From NCBI GenBank assembly GCA_028565635.1, contig JAOXYB010053868.1, positions 1-11,365 on the forward strand: a stretch of DNA of 11,365 nt. The letters run 5' to 3'. The DNA is from Phoronis ovalis. Its lineage: Eukaryota; Phoronida; Phoronidae. Below are positions 1 through 11,000 of this stretch, piece after piece. Numbering within the stretch: position 1 is the stretch's first letter; each line of letters starts with the position of its first letter. Both the position numbers and the translations under genes were made by a program. Below the pieces are notes generated by a model. The model searched no databases. It was not told where the DNA came from and saw only the letters and a list, made by a program, of their open reading frames with translations.

Positions 1-450
1 ATATTCTTTTCTAATGTAAAAAAACAATAATGTTAAAAAAATATCCTACACATTGGATGGGCATTAGACATGACAAACGTCTTGTATTATAATTACGTCC
101 TCATTATTAACAACGATAGTGGCTTAAAACAGTGCTTACTGCTTCTAAATGGTTGCAGTTTATTAAGGATTATTTTTGTTTTTGAGCCCGAATCACTAGG
201 TTTAAATCAACAATGCCAAGTTTTAGACGAATAGCGCATAAATGCAATTTTATTTATAAAATAAAAATAGATTACTCTTATTCTGTTGTCACTGCATAAA
301 TCCAATATGGGAAACAAGTGAGATCATGCTAATAGGAATAGCCGTTAGTCAATCTAAAGTTTTTTTTAACATTTGTGGTGCCAACGGTGAATATTATGAA
401 AAAAGCATTTGAAATTATTAGAATAACTGTCCAACAGGGAACAATGTACC
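1..450. other. Non-coding AT-rich DNA
   Basis: I see no open frame with recognisable protein, RNA gene or strong repeat. It ends at the left copy of the AATGTACC target duplication (443-450). Confidence 0.6.
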
Positions 451-454
451 CCCA

Positions 455-494
455 GGGGGCAGTCAATATGAAAGTGGGTACGCATATTCCAACA
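455..494 (+). repeat. Left terminal inverted repeat of the MITE-like element
   Basis: Forty bases starting GGGGGCAGTCAATATGAAAG and ending TTCCAACA. They pair with the reverse complement of 738-777 with four mismatches (positions 16, 28, 30 and 32 of the repeat). Confidence 0.88.
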
Positions 495-547
495 AAATTT
501 CGCGTGAAATGGTATGTTCTTCGAACTGTCGGCGAGTAACGTGCGTT

Positions 548-735
548 ATGCTTTTAGGGTCTGTTTTTTTGGCAAAATCCCGAAAAGGGATGGTTTTTTG
601 AAAGTGTGACACTTCCATAGGGGTGTTTTTTCCCATAAGTCACTTCCTGAGGGGTGTATTTTTTCAAAAAAAAACATTTCCTTAGGGGTGTATTTTTTGC
701 AGAATTTCACTTCGTTAGGGCCTTTTTTGAAAAGC
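548..735. repeat. About six ~32-base tandem repeats inside the MITE-like element
   Basis: An AGGG core followed by a T-rich run recurs with the core's A at 556, 586, 619, 650, 684 and 717, spacings of 30, 33, 31, 34 and 33. The last four copies also share an ACTTCC/ATTTCC/ACTTCG lead (611, 642, 676, 709), and the middle three share AGGGGTGT. It fills most of the space between the terminal inverted repeats. Confidence 0.75.
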
Positions 736-737
736 CA

Positions 738-777
738 TGTTGGAACACGGGTACCCACTTTTATATTGACTGCCCCC
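738..777 (-). repeat. Right terminal inverted repeat of the MITE-like element
   Basis: Forty bases whose reverse complement starts GGGGGCAGTCAATATAAAAG and ends TTCCAACA, the partner of 455-494. Confidence 0.88.
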
Positions 778-786
778 TCCCCCGGG

Positions 787-1310
787 AATGTACCATAACC
801 GAGAACACATGGAAGCTACAAAACAGAAATTAGTTAAATTTATATCCTGGATATCATGTAGGAAAAGCAAAGCTCATATTAATTGTTTCAGATTTGATAC
901 GAGACTCCCCTCAAGTCTGTACTGAAACAAAGCAATCCCAAAACAACTGCATTGTACAATCGAAATGATTATTTTATAGTAACCGCATTATATTTAGTAT
1001 ATAGAACTTGTGACATATTTTGTTTTAATATGCAGATATTGAGCGACATAGACATTTCTTGAGCACAAAAATGACGTTTCACAGCAACGGTTGCATCATT
1101 TGTGACCTCATGCCATATAACACAACTACATATACTGTTTGCAACTTTTTTGGCATTTTAATGATTTTTCTGCTCATACGTGTAATAAATAATAATAGAT
1201 AATGCAATAATAACATCTTGAGCGGAGGTTTGCTAGTACAGTGAAAATAGACCAAATAGCAAACTAGACTATAAATGCTTCGGAGTACTAGTGCAAGAAA
1301 TTTGCAAACA
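787..1310. other. Non-coding AT-rich DNA
   Basis: It begins with the right AATGTACC target duplication (787-794). No supported gene, RNA or element is visible in the rest. Confidence 0.6.
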
Positions 1311-1620
1311 TGTCACGCATTTCTGTTAGTTTTTACATTTACGAAATAAAACCCATATAACAGGTGTTTTTACCATTCTTGTATGTTCTGTTTTAATCTT
1401 TCTGAGTAATAACTAATTTGCGTAGAAATAAATGTATGTCTCACATTTCCGTCAGTTTATACATTCACAAAGTAAAATCCGGATGATAGGTGTTTTTATT
1501 ATTTTTTCCTCAAAGCAAAATCTCGTATTTTATTGCAATAAAACTATTTTTGAATCAATAATTTAGAAAACAATCTCCAGTTTTAATCTTTCTGAGTAAT
1601 AAGTAATCTGCGTACAAATG
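1311..1620. repeat. Interleaved direct repeat (order A-B-A'-B')
   Basis: Block A at 1311-1376 (TGTC..CATTTCTGTTAGTTT to AGGTGTTTTTACCATT) resembles A' at 1437-1503 (CATTTCCGTCAGTTT to AGGTGTTTTTATTATT). Block B at 1391-1429 resembles B' at 1581-1619; both start with the identical 21 bases 1391-1411 and 1581-1601 (TTTTAATCTTTCTGAGTAAT and one more A). A to A' is about 126 bases apart and B to B' is 190, so about 64 bases separate A' from B' in excess of the first copy. This looks like an old tandem duplication followed by insertion, or part of a larger repeat family. Confidence 0.7.
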
Positions 1621-2350
1621 TGTCTTTGTTATTTATTACACTTCGTTGACACAGTGATCGTTTAATATGGGGTCTTTTTCCAAGATGTTCTGAACTCGTA
1701 AGGACTGTCTTGTATGTCACTTTTTTTGAAATCGTAAATTTACTTAACCCAGACTTCATTTTCAACTGAGAATCGTCGCATATACGTCTCTGATAATTTC
1801 TGAATCGTATATTTACTTCATCGGAGCACGAACTCGGATTTTTGAAAAAAAATATTTTTGCTCTCATATGACGGCCTCTTTACGTCCAACTCGTATGTAT
1901 TTGTACAAAAATGAGGCAAATTAAGAAACAAGCTGTACTAAAAGTAAGAAGCAAAGTCAACGAGTTATGAACTCAGCAATTTTGAACCTCCAAAACAAAC
2001 AGAAAAGAGAACAATCTGTATAACGTATCTTGCACACATGGCACTGTTGACACCGGAGTTCGTCGCTTGCAACATTGATTTTTTTTGTACCATGCAATTA
2101 TTTTATAGTCAATTTTTAAAGGTAATTTGATGCTCAAAATGCAGGAAATAACACTTTAAAAAAAAAGATTTTAAGGTTTTTAAGCGGGCTCCAGACCCAC
2201 GCCGAATACAGAATATGGAACATCCCTTCCGTCAGATGCGTCGCCTAAAAGCAATAACAGTCAAATGAAAATACCCAGCGTTCGGTAATTCAAATCTTTT
2301 ACGGCTCAAACTTTAAATCGACATTTGTTCATTTTAAATTAATAAACAAG
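1621..2350. other. Non-coding DNA between two repeat regions
   Basis: A 94-codon minus-strand open frame spans 1583-1867. Its product has no motif I recognise and it overlaps the B' repeat, so I do not call it. Nothing else is supported. Confidence 0.5.
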
Positions 2351-2700
2351 AAGTTCGGTAACATATATTTTTTTTAATTTATTGGATAGATTTTTTAAAA
2401 GGAGCTTTAAAAGATAGATGAGTTTGAAAAAAATCTAATTTCTCATGTAACTACAGCTGCGATTTTAGCCCTGTTTCCCATTGAAAGCAATGTAAAATGA
2501 TCTAAAATAATGGTTCAAAAATTTCAAAAAGTAAGTCGGTAACCTATTTTCTTTCTACAGTCATTTTAGTTTGTCATTGACTACATTTAAGAACAGTATG
2601 AAACAAAATCTAATTTCTTTTTACAACTGTGATGCTTAGCCTTAAAATGGTTATAGTGTCGCTTTAGCCGACATCAAAATATATTTCGTTAATGTTCTGA
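2351..2700. repeat. Imperfect tandem duplication, period about 180 bases
   Basis: TCGGTAACATAT at 2355 recurs as TCGGTAACCTAT at 2536 (offset 181), and AAATCTAATTTCT at 2431 recurs at 2607 (offset 176). Each is followed by a similar ACAACTGYGAT..TTAGCC block (near 2450-2470 and 2625-2641). The copies are strongly diverged between these anchors, so the exact edges are uncertain. Confidence 0.55.
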
Positions 2701-4939
2701 TTAAAAAATAGAGTTTTGTTGCAAAAAGTTTGTTGTTTTATATACTTCATTTAAGTTAAGTTAAGACATTCTATATGCACTTGTTTCTGAATATGTTGCT
2801 GATATCTTATTAATTAAAGATTGCAGTTTAGAACTGTAGGAGTCATGTAACAATGTATTATTATAAACAAAGTGTACACACAATAAGTTGTGAAACTGTA
2901 ATAGTAAAATAAATTAAAAATCATCGTTCTCCACAAAAAGTCAGTCATTCGATGTTCAAAATCTAGTATTAATATATATGTTCTAAGTTATATTCTAGTC
3001 ACTAAAGAAACACTAATGAAATTTTTGTATGAGCCCCAAGCATACTTTATAATTTACATCTGAAACCTGCATGTGTAAATAAATATTTGTGCTATAATAT
3101 ACAATATATACATTCATTCCACTTAATGGCTATATAGTACTTGGAATATTATTTAAATTAAATATTGATATTTTTTGCTGGTTATCTTTCTAGAGAGTGT
3201 TACATGTACATAATTAGAATTCCAGTACATATAGAAAATCTCGATCAAAATGAAATTGATAATATTTGCAGCGTTTTCACATTTATTTACTATACAACTC
3301 ACTTTAATTACCTGTATGCCATGAGCACAAAAACTCCAACACAAGTTACAGTAATTGACTGAATCAAACTTTCATTTGATTTTTATAGAATATTGCAGTG
3401 TCCATTAGAACGGGGGATCAACTTTATTAAAGAAAGCTAAATATCTCATTAAAAGATGGCTTGATGAATGCGAAAAGTACAACTAGGACAACTCAATGAA
3501 TTGAAAAATGTGGCAACTAGCAATTGGCGGAGTTTATGTGTCCTAGTCTGTACCAGAATCGGCGAGTTCAGATACAAGCCTGTTCAGCTATGATGTAGCA
3601 AATTCGCAGAAAAATTTAACAAAATCATGACTTTTCAAATAAATACATTATATATCACATATTGCTCGAGTAACTACTAATAAAAGGAAGATTTCACACA
3701 TTAATTAGTAGGAATATATAGCTGTTATGTACCTTATGGATATCTAATGAGATTTACAGGATTTTTACAATAATGGAAGATTAAAAGCTTTCAAACTATG
3801 TGAAAATATTTTTGTTGATAATTCCTTGTACTGTTCCCCACTTAGTAATATCAACATAATTCTATAATGAAAAATAATTATGTATAGTCTATAGTACAAG
3901 AAATAAGGGGTGCTCCATTCAATCAGTTATGCAATTTTCAAAGAGAGAGTGGACTAGGAATCCCCCAATTTAGCTTTCAAATGCGCAAAGTTAACTTGGA
4001 TGTCAGGCTGGAAAAGTGCTCTTTTTCCAGCAGTATCTTTTGTAACAGGCTAGCTTATATGTTATTAAAAAAAGTGCTTTTCGTGAAGGCTTTATACTTT
4101 GAATTTATTAAGCAAAAGATAAAGAACACTGATACTATATATTTTTCATATTATAGTTTTGTGTGAAGTTTGAATCTGTGGAGATAATTGATCGATTCTG
4201 GGTACTTAAGAGCATTAATTAAGGAAAGAGTATATTGCAGTTATTGTATTCAGTTCCTCTATGACAGACATTTCATGTTCATATATGTGTGATGACTAAT
4301 TATTTTGCAATCGATGTCACCTACCTGTCAATATCTGACAGATACATTTGTGTGGTAAATACATTTTGTGACAGATTTCAAAATTTCGTTCAATTAAACA
4401 TTGTCAAGTAGACATTTTTAAATTGTCCATATTTTAATAAACTGACTGCAAAATTTTGTATTTTGAAAAATAACCACATCACCAACATTTTAAACATCAT
4501 CTTGAAAAGGGATTATTAAATAATTGCTTATATTAATATGTATCTGCAGACTTTAAGGTCAGCCTTAAAATGTTCAATTATATATGAACTGTAAAATAAC
4601 CTCAGTTATGCAAATTTATTGGCATCAAGCCCCAATTGTAATATATTGTATTGCCGTATATCAATTTCAAAAACCATTCCCAGTTGCAAGTATATGCCAA
4701 TATTGAAAAATTACTATTTCAGCTCCAGTTTAAAATTAGCATTACACACAAACATGTCAGTTATTTCTCTACCACTGTAATTAGCTACACAAATTCAAAA
4801 TCTCAGATTGTGAGATGAAACTCTGGTCCAAGTCCCCTTCTGACAGGTATATACCTTTTTTCCAAAACATAAGGGATTATTTACCAAAAACCCAGTAATA
4901 TCTAGAATGTATTGTAAATAGATTTATATATCTTTGTAG
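2701..4939. other. Long non-coding stretch upstream of the first visible ANO7-like exon
   Basis: AT-rich, with only short open frames of 60-65 codons and no recognisable protein. Because exon A needs an upstream exon, this is most likely intron of the same gene, with the start exon either here unrecognised or left of the window. It ends with the acceptor TCTTTGTAG at 4931-4939. Confidence 0.6.
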
Positions 4940-5039
4940 AGCGACGCTGAAGAGCACGCTGGTGTTCATGTTAGGTCTACTGCTTATGACGTTGTTGATA
5001 ACAAGTCTTTATATTTCAATGATGGCAAACGGAAAGTTG
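4940..5039 (+). CDS. ANO7: ANO7-like exon A (first visible coding exon)
   Basis: Acceptor TCTTTGTAG ends at 4939 and donor GTAAGT starts at 5040. It encodes residues 1-33 plus the first base of Asp34, ending in [11 protein letters not shown], the start of the conserved anoctamin N-terminal domain. The frame is fixed by the phase-1 join to the next exon, which yields [10 protein letters not shown]. The codon directly before the exon is TAG and there is no Met inside it, so at least one upstream exon must supply the start codon. Confidence 0.88.
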
Positions 5040-8000
5040 GTAAGTATTGAAATTATAGTCACTTCAAATATTGCTCAATTCTAATAGACAATCAAAACAT
5101 CCAAGCAATATGAAATAGTATATATTCATGAATATTGTAAAGTATCATTTGATCTGATATTATCTATTAAACATTGTTATTTTCTCATTTTCAGACTTTG
5201 TCATTGTGTATGAAGAAGAGACAGAAAAGAGTCGTCGTTCCAGTACAGAAAATTTGGATAATGGAAATACCAAGAAACCAACAAGTTCCCTTACAGAAGA
5301 GGAAAGACACGAGAAATGGAGAGCAAAATTTTTGACCAATCTGAAGTTGGCTGGTCTTGAATCAGAAGAGGTATCTTGCACTTTCAATATATTTAAGATA
5401 GTTTTACATTTATCATATTTTTCATTAAGATTGCTGCTATGGTGGCAGTTTTTGTAGGTATAAGAAATACTTAATTGTTGCAAATTAAAGAAAAACATAA
5501 ATAATAATGTATATTCTTAGGGATGAGGCTAAAAGTTATGGAAAGAAATATGTTTCCCAATTTCATGACTTGTGAGATGAACATTTACCACAATTTCAAA
5601 GAGAGTATTATTAAACTTGCTAAAATCCTGTAGTCTGATTTAGTGTGGATGCTCTTTCAGGACATTGTACAAAGTGATAAGAAAATGATTTACTACATCA
5701 AATTATATGCTCCCTGGGAAGTGCTGTGTGCACACGCAGAGGATATGTGCTTGCGAGCACCATTACAGGTAACTATGCTCATAGAAACGAATCATTGTAG
5801 GTTTGAAATTTTATTGTAACTTACGACAAAATAAGATTGCAGTATTTATGTGTTACAAAAAATTATAACTACATTTATTTTCAATTTCAATCTAATTGTG
5901 TCAGTAAAAATTTTCTTTGTTAAATTTTATATTCTTAGCCTGTTGGACATGAATTGTGGGATAGCATAGCTTTAAATCAAGTTACATCTGCAAACGACAT
6001 AGTATGATAATTGTTGTTTTTCAGGATTTATTGTAGCTAATTCCTTTAACAAACAGACATTAGAATAAATAGCATTTAATTCAAAAAATGTACTATTTGA
6101 GATCATATTGAAATTACAACAGCTTAATTGCATGCGAGTAGTATTAGTGTTATGTCACAGGCCAAATCCAACCCACAATCCTGCATTTTGTGAATGAACA
6201 ACCACATACCTTTCTACATTCGTGTGATTCATTCATTATACACAGAACTGGTAGTTTGGTTGGGGAGACAACGTACCAGCTCGATATGCTGCGTGGAAAT
6301 AGCCTATTAGAAAAGCATTGTACATGCAATTGATGTACGAATAGTGGATGGTTCCCCAAATAATTAGTTTTATATGTGAACTACTTAATGACCACTTTTC
6401 TCTAACTGTACCCTTAGGCACATCCAAACCCCAGCTCAAACTGGTCTGATAAAGCTTTGAAAAAGGTGCATATACCAAATATGATGACAGATGATGTGCC
6501 AAACACACCACCTGATTACTACACATGCACCTTTAAAAGATCAAAACTATCCAGGTAATCTTTACTTGGAAAACACTCATAGTAACTGTAATTATCTGTG
6601 TGAAGTATGTGCTAAAGAAAGACGACTCAGCCTTGTTGTCATGTCGTTAATAGTACTTTGTTTTTTTTTTATAACGTGGGCAACTATTACATGTGGATAT
6701 TATCAGAATCTTATGGCACTCCAACATACTTTGACATATTGCTATTTTTTTACAATCTGTAATTTATTAAATATTTCAGAATGGAAAAAATCTGTTCTGT
6801 TTCATATTAATTTATCAAACTAAGCTAATAAAAGCCCCGAGACAGAATCAAAAGTTCTCTGTATTATTTTGAATTCAAGTGACTAAACTTCACTTTCATG
6901 TATTTTAAATATTAATAGTGTAGCAAACCAAGGCATTATATACTTGAGTGGATGTGTTCATCATATTTTTTCTGTTTTTAGGTTTCTGGGGAGTGATGAT
7001 CGTGATCGATATTTCACTTCAACTCAGAGAAGTCAAGTGGTATGGGAAATTTTAAGTTCCACCACTTATGGGAAAAGAAAGAGGGCAGAAATTGGAATGG
7101 ATCGTTTGATCGAAGAGGAAGTATACACCGCCGCTTTTCCACTGCATGATGTGAGATCATGTTCTTATATTTTAGTATAATTCTATAGTTCAATTCAATT
7201 TTTATTAGCATTTGTTATTCTAAATATGTGAATGTGAACCTCTTGTGAATCCTTCTTGCAATTAATAGGCTTTCTTGTTATTTTTTTGTAGTTATGTGTG
7301 ACAAACCATGAAAAATAAAATTCCAGTCTGGTGTAGTGTGGTGTGGTGTGATCTGTTTGCCATACACTCTTAAGCTTAGAATAAAGTTTTTCAGAAATTT
7401 ATCAAAACTGAATCAAACTTTTCAGTCTTGTCACTAGTGTCATCTTGTCATCAGTACTTGTAATTCGATCATTGAGCTATAAAATGATTCAGTTTTGGAT
7501 AAACATACAAACTAATACTTTACACTAAATTGATATCATGACATCAAATGAACAAACAAGTCTGTGGTATTAATTTAAGTTGTTTATTGGTATACTGACA
7601 AACGCATTAAATAATTTTAGGGACCTTATCAGAAACCGAAACAGTACGTATCTGAAGAAAGTTTGAATCCACGACAGATATTACATGGGTACTGGGCACG
7701 CTGGGGAAAATGGTACAAGTATCAACCTTTGGATCATATAAGAGAATATTTTGGTGAAAAGATTGGAATATATTTTGCATGGCTAGGTATGAATGCAACT
7801 TTCTGTTTAAATGTTATTTAGTATTTTTTTTAAAAGGATGCTATTACGTTTAGAGTTTCCAGTGTCGTCTTCAAGGGGAGTATTGTGAGACAATGTGAGA
7901 TTTAAGGGGTTACCTTTATTAGCATTCATTACATTGAAATATATCCGAAATTTCAAAAATCATTTAATTTGCTTGCTGGTGAAATGTCATCTACAGTTTC

Positions 8001-11000
8001 CAAGTTTATAGAAGCCTTTTTTATGAAGAATATTTTGTCAAGTTATGTATTTTGCGGTAAAATAAATACAAGTCAGTGCATTAAATATACCATTTTACAT
8101 TGTATATGTGTGTATGCTAATTATAGCCAATGTAACCCCCTAGTGGTGAATGAGAAACTGCAATTAGACAGTGTCCTAATGCAAATGTATTGTTTGATAA
8201 TTAGCAACTGCTCAGTTAAAAGAGATTGATAAATTATTGTTGGTGATTATAGTTACAAAGGTGTATAAGGGCTGCTTTAAAATCATTGTAAAACTGCTCA
8301 GTTGTCTCCGTTCAGTTTAATTTAGTGAGTAAATTGCAGAATTGTGTAGTAATTACTTAAATTTATTATATTATCTTTTATGTGCAGGTTTTTATACTGC
8401 TTGGTTATTGCCAGCGTCTGTTGTTGGAGTTCTCGTGTTCATTTATGGCGTGGCAACTATGTTTTCAAATGTACCAGCGTAAGTAGACAAATTATGAGTG
8501 CGCATTCTTTTCTTTTGCTTGTTTCAAGTTTTGTGTTTAAAGCTAGAGTAAATGATAGTGCATCCAATGTCAAAACTTTCATAAAATTACTACAAATCGT
8601 AGTAACTAAAGATTGGAGGCATGTTTCCATTAAATCATATATTGCTGGGTGAATTTTATATTTGTCAATTATTGTTAGATATAAACTTCTCAAAAAAATA
8701 TTCTATATTTTTCAATGTTGAAATTTAACATTTTAACAACAATTACTTGCATAACACCTTGTAGTAGATTGATAAAATGGAGCTTGCAAACATGCTAATT
8801 TTCAATGATCATGTGTGATTTTTACAAATACACATGATATCACTCCTTGCAATTGCAAGATTGTGATAACTGTTAATATATTTGTAGCAATGAAATTTGT
8901 GCTGATACTAATGGAACGTTTAAGATGTGCCCTCGTTGTGATGAAAATGTGGGTTGTAAATACTGGAATTTATCTGATGTTTGCATTTATGTTAGAATCA
9001 GTTACTTATTTGATCACCCGGGCACAGTATTCTACGCCATCTTTATGGCTTTTTGGGGTAAGTACCATTACACATTTCTAACCAGGAGTTAACTTTTTAT
9101 AGTCACATACTGAATTCTTTTAATGTGTAACTAGTTTAATTGTCATAAAATGTATATATAAAGATAATTTACTTCTTGCATGATTATAGCTCATCTGCCT
9201 TTTACCCACTCTAGCTCCTGGGGAATTGCAATCAATACAGATGGTAGTGCCTAACATATTTGTCATTCTCCTTACAACGGTTGCTCCAATTATGCCTAAC
9301 TAAACGAAAAAAGAAGTTTAACATACTTTATGTTTACTAAAGTCTGACAAAAATTATGTGTACATAGGCTTAGATCACCATCGGCTGTACTTAATGTAGA
9401 TTTAATTTGTGTTGTGTGATAAAATATGTTGTATCTGAGTAAACACAGTCATTATACATATCGTTATACAAAAGAGGAAGCTTGTGAGCCATGATTTAGA
9501 TTTCCAGTTTGATATATGTTGTAAAAAAAAGTTAACAAATACATGTCTGTTTTTTGTTTGCTCTTACAGCTGTCACCTTCTTAGAATATTGGAAAAGAAA
9601 GAATGCAAGTCTTTCTCACCACTGGGATTGTATGGATTTTGAAGAGGAAGAGGTGTGTAATATTATAACAATCATGATTACTGTATATGTTATTATAACT
9701 GTTGCACATACTATAAAATATAGATGTTTCCACCCCATAATGTTATTCATAGATAGCAGATGGAGAAAAAGAGGGTAACTCATATGATAATATCCTGAGG
9801 GATACTGTCAATCAAGTTCTGTTTACCATTCATTCAAATATATTTAGCCCAATTGCACCCAATCCCAAAGTAAATTACAAAGAAACATGCAACATTATTA
9901 TTAGTCTGATCGTATCTTGTACTTACCTTAAGTTTCCTTTCAATTTTTTTTTGTTGTATTTTAGGAACGACCTAGGCCAGAGTTCTGTGCTTTAGCTCCA
10001 ACATTTGAGAAAAATCCTATCACAGGCATTAAAGAACCTCATTTTCCAGAGAGAGACAGATTACCCAGAATTCTGTCTGGCATGGCAGCAATTATTATTA
10101 TGGTGGGTTGTGTTAATGTACATGTATATAGTAAAAAAAAGTAACTTACTTAGCAATCTGTTGTTAAGGTGACAAAAAATTTAAATTCATGAACCACCAT
10201 TATTGGCTTAGATAAGCAAACTATCAGAAATTGTATATCAGTGTACTGCCGATGGCAGATGACCATATTGGGCTTTCATTCTCAAAGCTATCTGATCACA
10301 TGCATCTGTTAGAACAAGTTAATTCTTGGATGCAGCCTTTTTTGTAATACAATTTGAGATCTGCTTACTATGATTCAAGCATTATTACAACAATGTATTC
10401 GATATTTTCTAGTAAATATATTAATGTTTAGAAATGTGCTAAGTTGTTCTTTTGCTTTTCAGTTAATTTTAGTTCTAATTTTTATTGTGGCTGTCATCCT
10501 GTACCGTGTTCTCATTGCTATTCCACTGTTTCAAAACAAGTTCTTCCGGCCTCAAGCGGAATTGATTGCAAGTTTAACATCTGCATGTGTTAATCTTGTA
10601 CTAATTATGGTGCTGGGAAGAGTTTATGAGAAGTTAGCTTATAAACTGACGCAATGGGGTGAGTAAATGCTTTTCATTGTGTATACAATCATGTAATATT
10701 TTATTTAAAATCTTCAAAAGCGTTTTTGAGAAACATATCTCTTGTCTATGACAGCATTTTCATCCCTCTACAGAGTGTCTTCAAGAAAGCGCGAAACTCT
10801 TGTGCAAAATGCAATTTAAAAGCATACCTATAGTACTTCTAATCCCTAACAGAAGGCTTAGAAATGTTGCAATTTAAAAAGTAATATTCATCATAGTACC
10901 AGATTGTATATGTATTATTATATTTAATAATGAATAAACGGATTTGCTGTGTGCAAACAATAGGCTGCCTTTAATTTAGTGAAAATTTCTTGTTTTCAAT

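Larger units (their letters stand above)
451..786. mobile_element. Short non-autonomous DNA transposon (MITE-like) with TIRs and 8-base target duplication
   Basis: A 336-base element is bounded by a perfect direct repeat AATGTACC at 443-450 and 787-794, the expected target-site duplication. Its ends are CCC...GGG. Inside these lie 40-base terminal inverted repeats at 455-494 and 738-777, matching at 36 of 40 positions and starting GGGGGCAGTCAATAT. The right end has about five extra G/C bases outside the shared block. No transposase is encoded; a 70-codon open frame on the minus strand is low-complexity and unlikely to be a gene. An 8-base duplication fits hAT-like or other 8-base-duplicating superfamilies, but the ends do not start with an exact hAT CAG on both sides, so I leave the superfamily open. 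Confidence 0.82.
7151..7620 (+). other. Intron 5 (470 bases)
   Basis: GTGAGA to ATTTTAG, phase 0. It holds the GTGTG microsatellite and the 18/19-base inverted repeat listed separately. Confidence 0.85.

Noticed and set aside
546-758. 70-codon minus-strand open frame
   Set aside because: It lies wholly inside the inverted-repeat element and its Lys/Phe/Pro-rich product follows the ~32-base tandem repeats; no protein family is visible.
1583-1867. 94-codon minus-strand open frame
   Set aside because: It overlaps the B' direct repeat, has no recognisable motif, and no splice or promoter context supports it.
2510-2530. ATG followed by seven codons and a GTAAGT donor in phase 0, a possible tiny start exon for the ANO7-like gene
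   Set aside because: The phase fits exon A, but it lies in the ~180-base duplication, the peptide is low-complexity, and short matches like this are expected by chance in AT-rich DNA.
3153-3362. Overlapping 63- and 65-codon open frames on opposite strands
   Set aside because: Short, AT-driven, with no recognisable protein; most likely chance.
3981-4166. 61-codon plus-strand open frame
   Set aside because: No motif, no flanking splice pattern that joins to exon A in a meaningful way.
4331-4347. Small palindrome CTGTCA...TGACAG
   Set aside because: Six-base arms with a short loop are common by chance in a window of this size.
6150-6359. Cys-rich minus-strand open frame in intron 3
   Set aside because: No family match, and it lies within an intron whose flanking exons join correctly without it.
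6491-6823. 110-codon plus-strand open frame
   Set aside because: Off-frame shadow of exon D running into intron 4; the true frame of exon D continues into exon E.
7969-8229. 86-codon plus-strand open frame in intron 6
   Set aside because: No recognisable motif; exons F and G join directly within TM1 (WLG then FYT), leaving no room for an extra exon.
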